From Gordius sp. MW1 (lineage: Eukaryota > Nematomorpha > Gordioida > Gordea > Gordiidae): 64,000 nucleotides of DNA. Positions 1 through 11,275 of this stretch are shown here, one piece after another. Below the pieces are notes generated by a model. The model had not been told where the DNA came from, made no database searches, and saw only the letters and a program-made list of their open reading frames with translations. The translations under genes and the position numbers were made by a program. How positions within the stretch are numbered: the first letter of the stretch is position 1; each line of letters starts with the position of its first letter. The stretch lies in the NCBI GenBank assembly GCA_964036665.1, contig OZ038532.1:19557037-19621036 (forward strand), read 5' to 3'.

Positions 1-45
1 AATTGTTTAAAATGACAAAACAATCAAAAGGTTGAATTGTCGTAC

Positions 46-163
46 CAACTATGATGATGGGAACGTGGGGACAGTGGTGACGGACTTCGGGGACCCATTT
101 GTTGAGCACGTTATCGTAAGAGGAATGACTCACCACGCTGAAACAAACGATGAAGACGTGGGT
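46..163 (-). CDS. Rho-family small GTPase, internal exon
   Basis: One 118-bp exon encodes 39 residues plus one base. It begins after a CTTTAG acceptor at 164-165 and ends before a GT donor at 44-45 (GTTG|GTACGA). The peptide contains [14 protein letters not shown], then [11 protein letters not shown], then PIIIVG. This is the block between the switch II helix and the G4 motif of Rac/Cdc42/Rho proteins, whose family form is CFSVVSP-S-ENV..KW.PE..HHCP..P..LVGT. Rho GTPases are membrane-tethered switches controlling the actin cytoskeleton. The WVPE form resembles Cdc42/RhoU more than Rac (WYPE), but one exon cannot decide the subfamily. The next exon should start with T plus the TKxD region and lies off the left edge. 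No P-loop exon was found upstream on this strand, so the gene may have distant exons or be a fragment. Confidence 0.85.
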
Positions 164-335
164 CTAAAGCCACAGTGACAGTGGCGACAAAAATAAATGA
201 ATTTTACTAGTAACTCATAGTAATAAATGTCCAATATTTGTTAAATAATATTGATGATTAAATAGTATATGAATGTAAAGGCATATAATGAAAAAATTTA
301 TATCTGATAAATAAATCTTATTTTAAAAATAGGCA

Positions 336-636
336 TGGGCGTAGCCGGGGGGCAATCCATTGTAACTGGCTAGTTTTTTTAAGCTTTGATAATAATATAA
401 ATTATAAAAAGTTAGAGATAAACGAGGCATTACTGCTTGTAAATATATAAATACATACAATATATGGAATTTGCATGAGCGTAGGCAGGAATAGAACTAG
501 AGGGGGGCAATAATGCTTTAGGGAGGGGCAATAATAATATTTTCAAATTTGAACCATAATTATATTAATGTTTCAAGAATTTCTGGATTTAAAGGGGGGG
601 GGGTTGCCCCTCGCTGCCACCCCCTGGCTACGCCCA
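336..636. mobile_element. GGCGTAGCC-type MITE
   Basis: The ends are inverted: TGGGCGTAGCC followed by a G run at 336, and a C run followed by GGCTACGCCCA ending at 636. Inside are short G-rich and AT-rich stretches and no coding sequence. The same terminal style recurs at 33326-34308 and 46290-46390. Such CGTAGCC/GGCTACG-ended non-autonomous elements are common in invertebrate genomes. No target-site duplication is visible. The right end lies 2 bp from the outer breakpoint of the large inverted duplication. Confidence 0.6.
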
Positions 637-638
637 AA

Positions 639-1457
639 GTTCTTATTAATTTTTAATAATAATTGTTTTTCAAAATTTTCGTCGGATAAGCAAGAACGTC
701 TGGCAGTTAATACAGCATTAGCTATACTAAAAACCCGCTTCACAGGGGCAGATGAGGGGATTGGAGTATTGTACTTTATAAACAAATCTATTAAATCTGG
801 AATAACATTTAATGTTTTTCCCTCGCTTCAAAAAATTGCGATAAGATATCATTATCCAATCCGCCCTCTACTTACTCGTCAAAAAACAATATTTTGGTAT
901 CGACAGTTCTTTCATTATCAATTCTAGGGGTTTCAATCCATTTTTCAATAAAACTAAAAGTGTATTATTTTTTACATTTAGTAATTATTGAATTCGGTCC
1001 TTTATATGAAATGAGTGAAAAATATTTATTATATTTTGACCATGACAATGTCAATTCATCTGCTTATTTTGAATATTCAAAATCTGAAGATGACGACGAT
1101 ATAATAATATGATTGTTTATATCAACTTATAAATTAAAATATAATTAATAATATCAAATAATAAACTTTAATCTTCTCTTCTTTTGCACGTGATGGTATG
1201 TTAAAAGTATTTCGGAATAGGTAATAGGAAAAAGGAAAAACAGATGATTAAAAAATATAAGACTTTTTTGTTACAAAATTCTGATTAACATAATTTTTCA
1301 AATAATAAAAATAAAAAAGGGGTTTTAAAATTGAACGAACGTTAAATTCGAACGCGTTCATAAAAAAAAGGAACGCGTTCACGTTAAAGTTCACCAAAAA
1401 AAGGAACGCCGTTCATCAATTTTTTAAAAAATTTGAACGCGTTCATTCACGACACTA
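639..1457 (-). pseudogene. Truncated hAT element, left-arm copy
   Basis: Reverse-complement copy of the element at 7483-8573. Its TIR end (CGACACTA) finishes at 1457 and is followed by TTTTCAAC, the same 8-bp flank as in the other copy. GAACGCGTTC-type repeats sit at about 1330-1450. The transposase C-terminal dimerisation segment, with PIPSSAPVKRVFS, reads on the minus strand at 630-785. The element is cut at 639, so the part equivalent to 8301-8573, including the second TIR, is missing. Confidence 0.75.
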
Positions 1458-2868
1458 TTTTCAACTAATAGATTGCACAACACTCATCATAATTTTTTGT
1501 TATTAATATGATAAAGATTCTATATAAAAATTTTGTAAATAGCGATGTTATTAAGGGCTAATATAAATAATGAAATATACAAAATGTTATGTTACAATGT
1601 CAAAAGAAATAAAAAAGAGCTAATAATTGGTAAAATAAGTTGTAGCTTTGGCTTACATAGGAGAGACTTGCACGATCGACCGGTCTCACGACAAGCTTGC
1701 TCAAATTTTTATTTTTCTCTCCAAGTTAAAAAGGTAGTTTTTGTTGAAGAATATTGACTCTTAAAAAGTTGCATTATGCTACCTAAGAAACTTTTTTACT
1801 GTTTCATGGTTCCATTCTTGACTTTAAATAGAGTATGGATCAATAATTTAATTGTAGCAGATGTGATGGCGATAATTTCAAATGCAGCAAGGCTGTAAAT
1901 TATTGTAAATAAATATCTTCTTCTTTTTAGACTCCAGTTTTTGGCTTAGATATCTAAGGGGGACCTAGGGGGGGGGGCACGATGTAAGTAAAATTGACAA
2001 AGGAAAAATCTGATTTAATTTATTTATATCTTAAGCGATAAATATTTACACATAAAGGGGGTTTTTCAATAGAAGGGGTTTGCGATGGGGAAAAGTACAA
2101 TAATCGAGAATTTTACAATAATTGGGCAAAAGTACAATGATTAATAATTGATTTGATAGGGGATTTCGTATTTATGGCCCTTGAATTCTCCCCTGGGTGG
2201 CGGGCTTGATTGAACGATCGATGCTCTGGGAATATTCAGACGGGGGTGCGAGATTGAAAGCAGATGTTGCTAGCGTAAAATAAAAAGAAAAAGTAATTAA
2301 AAAAAGAGCGTCAAAGAAACTTATCCACTTCCGCTGTTAGGTTTACCTGCGGTAAAAGTGCCTTTCTTTGATCAATTCCTTTTTTCTATTACAAGTATTG
2401 CAGAAACATTCTTTAACCCTTTAACGTTATAAATAATAAAAAAAGATCTAAGTATACCGCGCGATAATTAAAACGCCTTGATATACACGTATACCATAAT
2501 ATCGTAATAAAGGACACATTATATGAAACTCAAACGCAGCATCCAAGATTGGACTATTGAATATGAGTTTCTTTTTTACCGTCAGGTAAATATAAATAAG
2601 TCCTATCCTAATTCCCTAATTCAGGCCGTAATCAAACCTAACCTTAAACATACTTTTAATCAAAAAAAGGTCAGCATGAGAGTAAACAATTGGTTGACTA
2701 CGCTGTTCCAACATATATATCGTGTTTGACTGACACCTATATAATTATTATATGTAACTCAATTATTAATTTTATATGTGTGTTAGATGTTCAGCAAATT
2801 AATGTCGACCCGAATGGTAGAAATAGGTAAGTTATTACTAAATTTTAGGTTATACTTCTTTGTGCAAT
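639..2868 (+). repeat. Left arm of 2.2-kb inverted duplication
   Basis: The reverse complement matches 6072-8300 almost base for base, with scattered single substitutions and short indels. Outer limit: GTTCTTATTAA at 639. Inner limit: TGTGCAAT ending at 2868. The arm contains a truncated hAT copy (639-1457, reverse orientation) and unique AT-rich sequence. It also has a conserved 68-codon open frame at 2523-2729 that exists in both arms only because the arms are near-identical. No known protein family is recognised in that frame. Confidence 0.9.
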
Positions 2869-3405
2869 CAAATGACCCTGTAAACGATTATGATTGATGT
2901 TAAAAATTAAACACAAATTATTCTCATGCCGTATAGTCTATTAATCTTCGCTTTGGGCGATTCATTCCTATTTATTAGAGTCACATAAAGCGCTTATTAC
3001 TATTGGACCATAGTTAGCTTTGGAGTTTTTCAAATTAGAAAAAAATTCTTGAGTAACTATCAAAATCTTTTAATTTTGAAATATTCATATGCTTTGTGTA
3101 CACGTTAAATATTAAAAAAGTATAGTATTTCCTTAAAAAGGGGTATGTTTGAAATCATATTAAAAAGATAATTATACAAATTTCATATTTGAGTTGAATA
3201 TTATTATTCTTCTACATCCTCATGGTTCAAATAAATTACCAATATTGTAAATTAATAATCATGATAACAAATATCGGCCACAACTATATCATATGGTTTT
3301 ATCAACAACTGCGATAAGTTAATTTTACAAAACATAATAAAAAAAGAAAAAGTGATCATTCATTTCAGACAGTTCAAATGTGTTGCCCGTTTTAGCTAAG
3401 GCGGA
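2869..3405. other. AT-rich spacer, nothing recognised
   Basis: Spacer between the inverted arms, very AT-rich. No exon, RNA gene or terminal repeat was found. Confidence 0.5.
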
Positions 3406-3629
3406 TCAGTCGGCAGTTCGGGCCACGAATTCAACAAATTTTGGCTTCTCTACTATCCCTGTAAGACTCAACCCTGGCAACTGGTCCTTCCAAAAGAGAT
3501 GTTTATAAGATTTTTTGGTCTTGATAGAGCTTTTTGATGGTCTGACTCTTGATAGGGATTTTTTCTTTTCGTTATTTTCTACAAATTTATTAGGGGTTTT
3601 TTTAGGATTCGCACGTTTCTTTTTAATAG
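3406..3629 (-). CDS. Possible terminal exon, unknown lysine-rich protein
   Basis: A 224-bp open segment runs from a TACAG acceptor (3630-3632) to a TGA ending at 3406. It encodes 73 residues after a split codon. The first 45 residues are basic and Lys/Ser-rich. The last 28 are mixed, with LFWKDQLPG and VEKPKFVEFVAR, and look like a folded tail. The downstream half is GC-rich against an AT-rich background, as real exons are here. The acceptor follows a TA microsatellite (about 3632-3655), which weakens the splice call. No family is recognised. It lies in the spacer of the inverted duplication, and no upstream partner exon was found. Confidence 0.4.
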
Positions 3630-5174
3630 CTGTATGTATATATATATATATAGATATGTTATAGGCTAAGCTATATCACATATTGTCTCACAAAGGAGCG
3701 CTAAGGAAAAAAATACCGGGCCACAGTAACAAACATTGGTCTTCTGGAGCTTTTTAGAATTCCTAACAAATTACTTAAATTTTTTTTTAATAATTGATAA
3801 ATACGTCTTAACAAATCCATGAAAAACTAAAACATCAACTAAAATTTTGTAATATAATATAAAATGATAAAAATGTTTTATCATCTTTACATAACTATAT
3901 TATCTACGCCATGCAAATTATAAAATACATATATACAAATAAAAATCGTTTGAGGGGAAAATGGTTGTTTACATATATAAAACTAAATACAAGTGCAAAA
4001 AAGTTCAAACTGTATTATATAAACGAAACATTAATTAAATTGCCATACAATTGTAAATGAAAGTTTTAGAAATAAAACAATATAATTAGAAATACAGTTC
4101 TATAAAAAATGTCACCTATTATTTAAAAAGTCTTCTGAAATAAGTGCATTTAACTTTTCTACAATATAATTACTAATCTAGTTGGCATTTATAACACACG
4201 AATTTAATAGACTTAAAAGCAGTTTTACCATTTAAACTTTGCATAAAGCCATGTATTGACCGCCCGAAGCTTGATCGACTCTAGCTCAGAGCTTTCAAGC
4301 TCCACCCCCTCCCCCCTGTATATAGTGATGGTGACACAAATGTTGGAGCAAAAAACCGAGACAAGAAAAAAATTGAGTCGAGATGGATACGAGAATATCG
4401 ATCTCTAGAGGAGATGATTTCAGTAATATCAGCGATATCTCGGTTTACATTTTTTCATTAACCATTATAATATAAGAAATAAAATTCTGTATTATGATTT
4501 ATGATTGAGATACATTTAATATTAAAAAAATTTATAGACCCAAGTGTAATTAAAATCAATTTATTCGTGCAAAATTTAAAGTTTAGCTTATGCACCTGAG
4601 TAAGAGTAGCCATTAGGATATGTGAATAAATTTATAATATATTAATCATATAGTTATATGATGGATAGCATGCTTATAAAAAATTAAAACTTAACGTGGA
4701 AATGAGTTCTGTTGAAATAATGAATATATCTAAGCATTTTTGAATTTTGTACAAATTCATCATTCTGCCTGATGTGATGATATCAAATTGGTGGCCAATT
4801 AATTTTATAAAATATCCAAATTAGACTACCGCTCGAATTTTTCGACTAGCGACATCTGTAGTGCCGAAAGTTTCAAAAGCATATTCGAATGTTCAATGAC
4901 ACACAAAATACTTAATTAAACTCATGGTACACCCATTATATTTTTTATTCAAAAGAAATTATGTTGTTACATTCTCTTCATCTACATATTACAATATTTA
5001 AACATATAATTATAGCAATAATATAATCTGTATAAAATGTTATGCAAATAAAAATTATACTAAATTAAACTATTCATTTTTCACGTATTCACTCACATAT
5101 ACGACATAGTGAAAGGGCTCCCAACACTATTATTATATAAACGAATGAGGCCGAAATAAGGCTACATTTATATT
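3630..5174. other. Intergenic AT-rich stretch
   Basis: TA microsatellite at about 3632-3655. A GC-rich patch at about 4255-4320 has no consistent open frame. A 43-codon plus-strand frame from about 4327 has no splice or family support. Otherwise nothing recognised. Confidence 0.4.
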
Positions 5175-5225
5175 AAACTAGATGAACCCGGCAAACGTTG
5201 TTTTGCCATTTACCCGGGTGTATTA
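5175..5225 (+). repeat. Head of ACTAG/CCCGGCAAACGTTG dispersed repeat
   Basis: ACTAG, seven bases, then CCCGGCAAACGTTGTTTTGC. The same head occurs at 52661. This block is a familiar dispersed repeat of arthropod genomes. Its class is not assigned here, and no matching tail was found nearby. Confidence 0.5.
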
Positions 5226-6071
5226 GCAGAATATATATCATCTTATAGATAAATTTCAATAGATTAAGAATATATCAAATATAATGATTGGTAAGTGTTT
5301 ATTATGCAAAATTTTTTTAACAAATAGTTAAAGAGGGTCCAAGGCCCAGGCCCACCCAAGAGAGATACCTTGCCCCATGCCCCCCCCCCAAGGGAAAAAT
5401 CTTTGGTCCCCTGGCCCTTCAAGCAATTTTTTTTATTTTTTTGGTATTTAGGAAACAATATCATAATTATAATTATTTGTTTCTGAATAAAACTTTTAAT
5501 TCTGAACATAATGTCCCAAGAACTGAGATATATCAACATTTATTGGCGCTTTGTTAAAAGTATTTTCATTTTTCTCCTTATTTAACGCGCAAAAAATGAC
5601 AAAATTAGATTTTTTAATTTATTTAGCCACGCAGGAGGGAACACGACCGTCCTATAATAATAATAATTGACGTGAAAAATAAGCAAAAAAATGACTTTGA
5701 TTTAATGTTTCAAATCGTAATAAGTTTCCATTTTCCGCAGCACATGGCTACATTTATCACACTACACTACCTACCTACCTACACGCATGCACACGATTCT
5801 TATTCAAAAATAAAGCTCTTCAAAAAAAGTGATCAGATAAAAGCTAATAAAAAATTTAGACCCTAAAATGTGTTGAAAAATAAAGCTCTTCAAAAAAAAG
5901 CTGATCAGAAAAAAAGCTAATAAATCAATAGGAACATTTGGCAATTTCGACGTATAGTGCAGAATATCTAATTGAGTACCCTAACCCTACCCATTTTTAT
6001 ATATTCAATATTTAAATTTTATTTTCAAATTTGCTATGCGACATACACCTCATAAGACATCAAGCGTACGA
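5226..6071. other. AT-rich stretch with a G/C-run fragment
   Basis: At 5336-5420 there is a GGCCCAGGCCCACCC-like patch with a nine-C run, resembling the fragment at 46290-46390. A CTACCTACCTAC microrepeat lies at about 5766-5782. A duplicated AATAAAGCTCTTCAAAAAAA block lies at about 5808 and 5878. No gene seen. Confidence 0.4.
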
Positions 6072-8300
6072 ATTGCACAAAGAAGTATAACCTAAAATTT
6101 AGTAATAACTTACCTATTTCTACCATTTTCGGGTCGACATTAATTTGCTGAACATCTAACACACATATAAAATTAATAATTGAGTTACATATAATAATTA
6201 TATAGGTGTCAGTCAAACACGATATATAGGTTGGAACAGCGTAGTCAACCAATTGTTTACTCTCATGCTGACCTTTTTTTGATTAAAAGTAGGTTTAAGG
6301 TTAGGTTTGATTACGGCCTGAATTAGGGAATTAGGATAGGATTTATTTATATTTACCTGACGGTAAAAAAGAAACTCATATTCAATAGTCCAATCTTGGA
6401 TGCTGCGTTTGAGTTTCAAATAATGTGTCCTTTATTACGATATTATGGTATACGTGTATATCAAGGCGTTTTAATTATCGCGCGATATACTTAGATCTTT
6501 TTTTATTATTTATAACGTTAAAGGGTTAAAGAATGTTTCTGCAATCCTTGTAATAGAAAAAAGGAATTGATCAAAGAAGGGCACTTTTACCGCAGGTAAA
6601 CCTATCAGCGGAAGTGGATAAGTTTCTTTGACGCTCTTTTTTTAATTAATTTTTCTTTTTATTTTACGCTAGCAACATCTGCTTTCAATCTCGCACCCCC
6701 GTCTGAATATTCCCAGAGCATCGATCGTTCAATCAAGCCCGCCACCCAGGGGAGAATTCAAGGGCCATAAATACGAAATCCCCTATCAAATCAATTATTA
6801 ATCATTGTACTTTTGCCCAATTATTGTAAAATTCTCGATTATTGTACTTTTCCCCATCGCAAACCCCTTGAAAAACCCCCTTTATTTGTAAATATTTATC
6901 GCTTAAGATATAAATAAATTAAATCAGATTTTTCATTTGCCAATTTTACTTACATCGTGCCCCCCCCCTAGGTCCCCCTTAGATATCTAAGCCAAAAACT
7001 GGAGTCTAAAAAAGAAGAAGATATTTATTTACAATAATTTACAGCCTTGCTGCATTTGAAATTATCGCCATCACATCTGCTACAATTAAATTATTGATCC
7101 ATACTCTATTTAAAGTCAAGAATGGAACCATGAAACAGTAAAAAATTTTCTTAGGTAGCATAATGCTACTTTTTAAGAGTCAATATTCTTCAACAAAAAC
7201 TACCTTTTTAACTTGGAGAGAAAAATAAAAATTTGAGCAAGCTTGTCGTGAGACTGGTCGATCGCGCAAGTCTCTCCTATGTAAGCCAAAGCTACAGCTT
7301 ATTTTACCAATTATTAGCTCTTTTTTATTTCTTTTGACATTGTAACATAACATTTTGTATATTTCATTATTTATATTAGCCCTTAATAACATCGCTATTT
7401 ACAAAATTTTTATGTAGAATCTTTATCATAAATTTAATAACAAAAAATTATGATGAGTGTTGTGCAATCTATTAGTTGAAAATAGTGTCGTGAATGAACG
7501 CGTTCAAATTTTTTGAAAAATTGATGAACGGCGTTCCTTTTTTTGGTGAACTTTGAACGTGAACGCGTTCCTTTTTTTTATGAACGCGTTCGAATTTAAC
7601 GTTCGTTCAATTTTAAAACCTCTTTTTTATTTTTATTATTTGAAAAATTATGTTAATCAGAATTTTGTAACAAAAAAGTCTTATATTTTTTAATCATCTG
7701 TTTTTCCTTTTTCCTATTCCCTATTCCGAAATACTTTTAACATACCATCACGTGCAAAAGAAGAGAAGATTAAAGTTTATTATTTGATATTATTAATTAT
7801 ATTTTAATTTATAAGTGTATATAAACAATCATATTATTATATCGTCGTCATCTTCAGATTTTGAATATTCAAAATAAGCAGATGAATTGACATTGTCATG
7901 GTCAAAATAATAAATATTTTTCACTCATTTCATATAAAGGACCGAATTCAATAATTACTAAATGTAAAAAATAATACACTTTTAGTTTTATTGAAAAATG
8001 GATTGAAACCCCTAGAATTGATAATGAAAGAACTGTCGATATCAAAATATTGTTTTTTGACGAGGAAGTAGAGGGCGGATTGGATAATGATATCTTATCG
8101 CAATTTTTTGAAGCGAGGGAAAAACATTAAATGTTATTCCAGATTTAATAGATTTGTTTATAAAGTACAATACTCCAATCCCCTCATCTGCCCCTGTGAA
8201 GCGGGTTTTTAGTATAGCTAATGCTGTATTAACTGCCAGACGTTCTTGCTTATCCGACGAAAATTTTGAAAAACAATTATTATTAAAAATTAATAAGAAC
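6072..8300 (-). repeat. Right arm of 2.2-kb inverted duplication
   Basis: Reverse-complement partner of 639-2868. The outer breakpoint falls inside the hAT element at 7483-8573, so this arm overlaps the intact insertion and the left arm holds the truncated copy. Confidence 0.9.
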
Positions 8301-8573
8301 AATTTTTTATAAATAAAAATTTTTTATATTCGCTCTATTAGATTATATTTATAATTACATTATCAAAATAAAAATATTATTTTTTATCATGGCTAATATA
8401 TTGTTTATATACGACATTTTATATTAAATGACAAAAAAAAATATCATAAAATTTTGAACGAACGTGAACGCGTCTATTTTTTTGAAAACGAACGTGAACG
8501 TGAACGCGTTTGATTTTTCAATGAACGTTGAACGCGAACACGTTCGATTTTTTAAAAAATGTTTACAGCACTA
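7483..8573 (+). mobile_element. hAT element with GAACG subterminal repeats
   Basis: Flanked by a perfect 8-bp duplication GTTGAAAA (7475-7482 and 8574-8581), as hAT transposases make. The ends are TAGTGTCGTGAATG and, on the other strand, TAGTGCTGTAAACA. Both ends carry GAACG/CGTTC repeats, some as GAACGCGTTC palindromes (about 7496-7610 and 8455-8550). It is a 1.1-kb deletion derivative keeping only the transposase C-terminus. Confidence 0.85.
8057..8312 (+). pseudogene. hAT transposase C-terminal dimerisation remnant
   Basis: Two frames join across one frameshift near 8120-8130. The first reads DNDILSQFF. The second reads LFIKYNTPIPSSAPVKRVFS, then a LSDENFEKQLLLKIN-type end and a TAA at 8310-8312. 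This is the Dimer_Tnp_hAT region. No BED finger or catalytic DDE region remains, so the copy cannot encode an active transposase. Confidence 0.8.
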
Positions 8574-8904
8574 GTTGAAAATCATCTGTAAATTTTATTT
8601 TGTTTATTGAATTAAAAACTTTTCGTGAATTGTCTTGTCATTATAAAGTAAATTACCATAAAACTGAACTTTACCTAATTTTAACTGCAAATATATCCTT
8701 TTTAACTTTCAAAATGATTAGTGGTAGACGATTCGCGGCTTTATGTTTTCAGATCAATGTGAACATCAGCTGCTAAACACCTATTCATTTAAATGGGGAC
8801 CGGGTCAAAACCGCAGAAAAAAAACAGCAGAATTGGTCAGAACTGATCAAGACTGGTCAGAACTGGTCAAGATTGAACATCTGTTTATTTATATGATGAA
8901 TTAA

Positions 8905-9305
8905 AATGTAAGTTTTAACCTATCTTTTATTCATAATTTATATTATAGATGTTGTATACTAATACTTCCATGGATATCATATTATATTTACAATTTTGGA
9001 AATAAAGGAAATAGAATTAAAAGTTTTAACCTAAAATCTATTCATAATTTATATTAAAGATGTTGAATACTAATACTTCCATGGATATGATATTATATTT
9101 ATAATTTTGGAAATAAAGGAAATAGAATTTAAGTTTTAACCTATCTTTTATTCATAATTTATATTATAGATGTTGAATACTAATACTTCCATGGATATGA
9201 TATTATTTTTACAATTTTGGAAATAAAAGAAATAGAATTTAAGTTTTAACCTATCTTTTATTCATAGTTTATATTATAGATGTTGAATACTAATACTTCC
9301 ATCTT
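8905..9305. repeat. Tandem repeat inside MULE A
   Basis: About 3.5 copies of a 110-120-bp unit beginning AAGTTTTAACCTATC and containing GATGTTGAATACTAATACTT. The same array, inverted, lies in MULE B at about 49665-50060. Confidence 0.85.
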
Positions 9306-9314
9306 AGATTGTTG

Positions 9315-9405
9315 AGGAGGGTTAGTGTTTTAGGTCGGGGTTAGTGTTTTAGGTCGGGGTTAGTGTTTTAGGTTAGGGTTAGTGTTTTAGGTCAGGGTTA
9401 GGGTT
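9315..9405. repeat. GGGTTAGTGTTTTAGGTC tandem repeat
   Basis: About five copies of an 18-bp G-rich unit resembling interrupted telomeric repeat. It is part of the MULE, since it recurs at 49558-49640, and is not a chromosome end. Confidence 0.8.
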
Positions 9406-9567
9406 ATATTGATTATCTAAAAGTCATATTATTCTGCTACTTTTTAATCCTGCTACTTTGACCCTTTAAAATGTTTTGCCTTTACATTTAAGTTTTTTTT
9501 ATAAATATTTACTAGATTATAACAGACCAATTTTATTAATATTTACTAAATTATAACAGACAAATAA

Positions 9568-10107
9568 TCAAGTGGTAATAATATTTAACATTGCATCTCT
9601 TTCTTTATATTTTAAATAACATGATATTGTTTTTAGAAATTGAGATGGGTTTATTTCACTGTTAGTATAATGTTCTTTTAAATTATTGATACAAGATTCT
9701 TTGTTGATTTCTTTCTTAGATTTTGGGTTTATTGTTTTTCCTTGGTTTATTTTATAGATATTTGAGTTAGTTTCTTTCTGTATCTTTTTGAGATAATCAA
9801 TAAATTGATAAATATTGGGATGGGAAGGCTTTACAAGTTGCTTTAGCTTATTGTGGAATCCTTCTATGTGATTATTTGTTCTTGGGAGATTTGTCTCTTC
9901 ATATCTTCCCCACATTTCATACTTAAATCGTGCTGCTTCACCAACACATGTCTCATTTATATATTTCATATACTTTTCTAATACGGGATTATTAATTTGC
10001 TTTGATTCATGATCTAAAGACAAAAATTGTGATTTTACATCCTGCTCCTTTAAAAATGGCAAAGCCATTAAGCTTCTTATTGTACTATATTCTAACCAAA
10101 TATGCAT
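9568..10107 (-). pseudogene. MULE-type transposase C-terminal fragment
   Basis: A 179-codon open frame covers only the C-terminal part of a transposase. The diagnostic block is LPRTNNHIEGFHNKLKQ, about 75 residues from the start. It is followed by HPNIYQFIDYLKKIQKE and a Lys/Asn-rich tail. The NN.(I/V)EGFHN block is characteristic of the transposases of invertebrate Mutator-like and FLYWCH-associated elements. The first two Asp catalytic regions are absent and the first Met is probably internal. In copy B the part coding for residues about 10-72 is deleted. The fragment sits between the two MULE ends. Confidence 0.65.
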
Positions 10108-10302
10108 TAAAATCTATATTTTGTATACTTATTCTCTTCTTGCTCAAAAATGAGACAAATTCTTTAAAATAAGACATGAAAATAACAATTAAATATATGC
10201 TGTTTTGTCGTATAATTTTAAAATGTCTATGCGCTTCGCATTTTCCATCCCCCCGACTTTTTCTGCTATTTTTTCATAATTCTGCTATTTTGACCCCGAT
10301 TC

Positions 10303-10939
10303 ATTTAATTGTTAGTAAGGGTGTAAATATGAGTAATAAAAATGGATCATTGCAAAAGGAAACTCACTTTTTGTAAGTATTACCATTTGTATATATTTCT
10401 ATTTATTGCTCACTTTTCTGTTCTTCATATTATAGGTTAATTAATAATTGCAAATTTATATTAAGCTAATATAGGTGTGTAGACTAAAAATGTCAATTAA
10501 ATTAGCCTTTTAATCTAAGCCATTATTAGCGATAGTTAATTCTTTAATTAAAAATAGACTTGATTATTTTTTTTATTATAATTGCAAGTATTTCTCTAAG
10601 CTATGCCTAGCTATTTGAATATAATGAAACCCCTTGTTCCATTTTAAAAAATGAATACAGTTTTGATTTTCCATCATGATTTATATATTTGAAAATATTT
10701 CAAGAATCTTGCACGTTTTATTTAGTTTCTTTTATATCTAAATACGCCATTAAACAGCCAAACATAATATTTTATATTTTTGAGAGAGAAAATTAACATT
10801 TAAAAAATAAATTAGCTAAGGCTAAAAAACATGCTTATCATATTGTAAATTTTTAGCCAATTGAATCAAAAATTAGTAATTAATAGTGGTTGTTTATATA
10901 AATAAAAGTTATCAATCAACTCTTCTTTGGCTTAATGAA
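10303..10939. other. AT-rich, nothing recognised
   Basis: Very AT-rich. No exon-like GC island, repeat end or RNA gene. Confidence 0.5.
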
Positions 10940-11074
10940 TTAATAAGACCTAAAAACAAATAATCCAAAACATTTTTTTCCTTTTTTTAATTGTCCTTGA
11001 TAATGGGCCAGGATCTTTTTTCTTCTACTTTCTGTATCAATCTTCCTAGACAACTGACATAACATCTCACAATA
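10940..11074 (-). CDS. Weak exon candidate
   Basis: After an AATAAG acceptor the frame is open for 44 codons. It reads with a charged helix-like stretch (QLSRKIDTESRRKKILAHYQ) and ends at TAA (10940-10942). It is in phase with the end of the ULK linker exon at 11716, but it does not resemble the ULK C-terminal EAT/MIT region. It could be chance or belong to another gene. Confidence 0.2.
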   Translation of the reverse strand, partial: YCEMLCQLSRKIDTESRRKKILAHYQGQLKKGKKCFGLFVFRSY

Positions 11075-11078
11075 CTTA

Positions 11079-11275
11079 TTTCAAAATATCATAAGTTACT
11101 AAATGTAGATTTATTGAATTTTTAATGGCTTAACAAAAATTATTATAGAATATTTGTGGAAAAACTTCTGGTAATACTGATTTCAAAATATCATAAACAG
11201 TTACTTAGTGTAAAATTATGGAAATTTCAATGGCTTAACAAAAATTATTATAGAATATTTGTAGACAATTTTGTG
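11079..11275. repeat. Two-copy tandem duplication, about 95 bp
   Basis: CTGATTTCAAAATATCATAA-like and AATGGCTTAACAAAAATTAT blocks occur twice in the same order about 95 bp apart. AT-rich and noncoding. Confidence 0.7.

Larger units (their letters stand above)
8796..10302 (-). mobile_element. MULE-like DNA transposon, copy A
   Basis: Left end GGGACCGGGTCAAAACCGC; right end, on the minus strand, GAATCGGGGTCAAAATAGC. The ends share an inverted GGGTCAAAA core. Flanks ATTTAAATG (8787-8795) and ATTTAATTG (10303-10311) form a 9-bp duplication with one mismatch, typical of Mutator-like elements. Contents: about 112-bp tandem units (8905-9305), an 18-bp telomere-like tandem (9315-9405) and a transposase fragment. 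An inverted sister copy lies at 48836-50163. Confidence 0.75.

Noticed and set aside
568..927. 119-codon plus-strand frame
   Set aside because: Antisense of the hAT dimerisation segment.
3630..3660. TA microsatellite as a promoter TATA box
   Set aside because: Simple (TA)n tract with no associated start site; also the polypyrimidine-free context of a doubtful acceptor.
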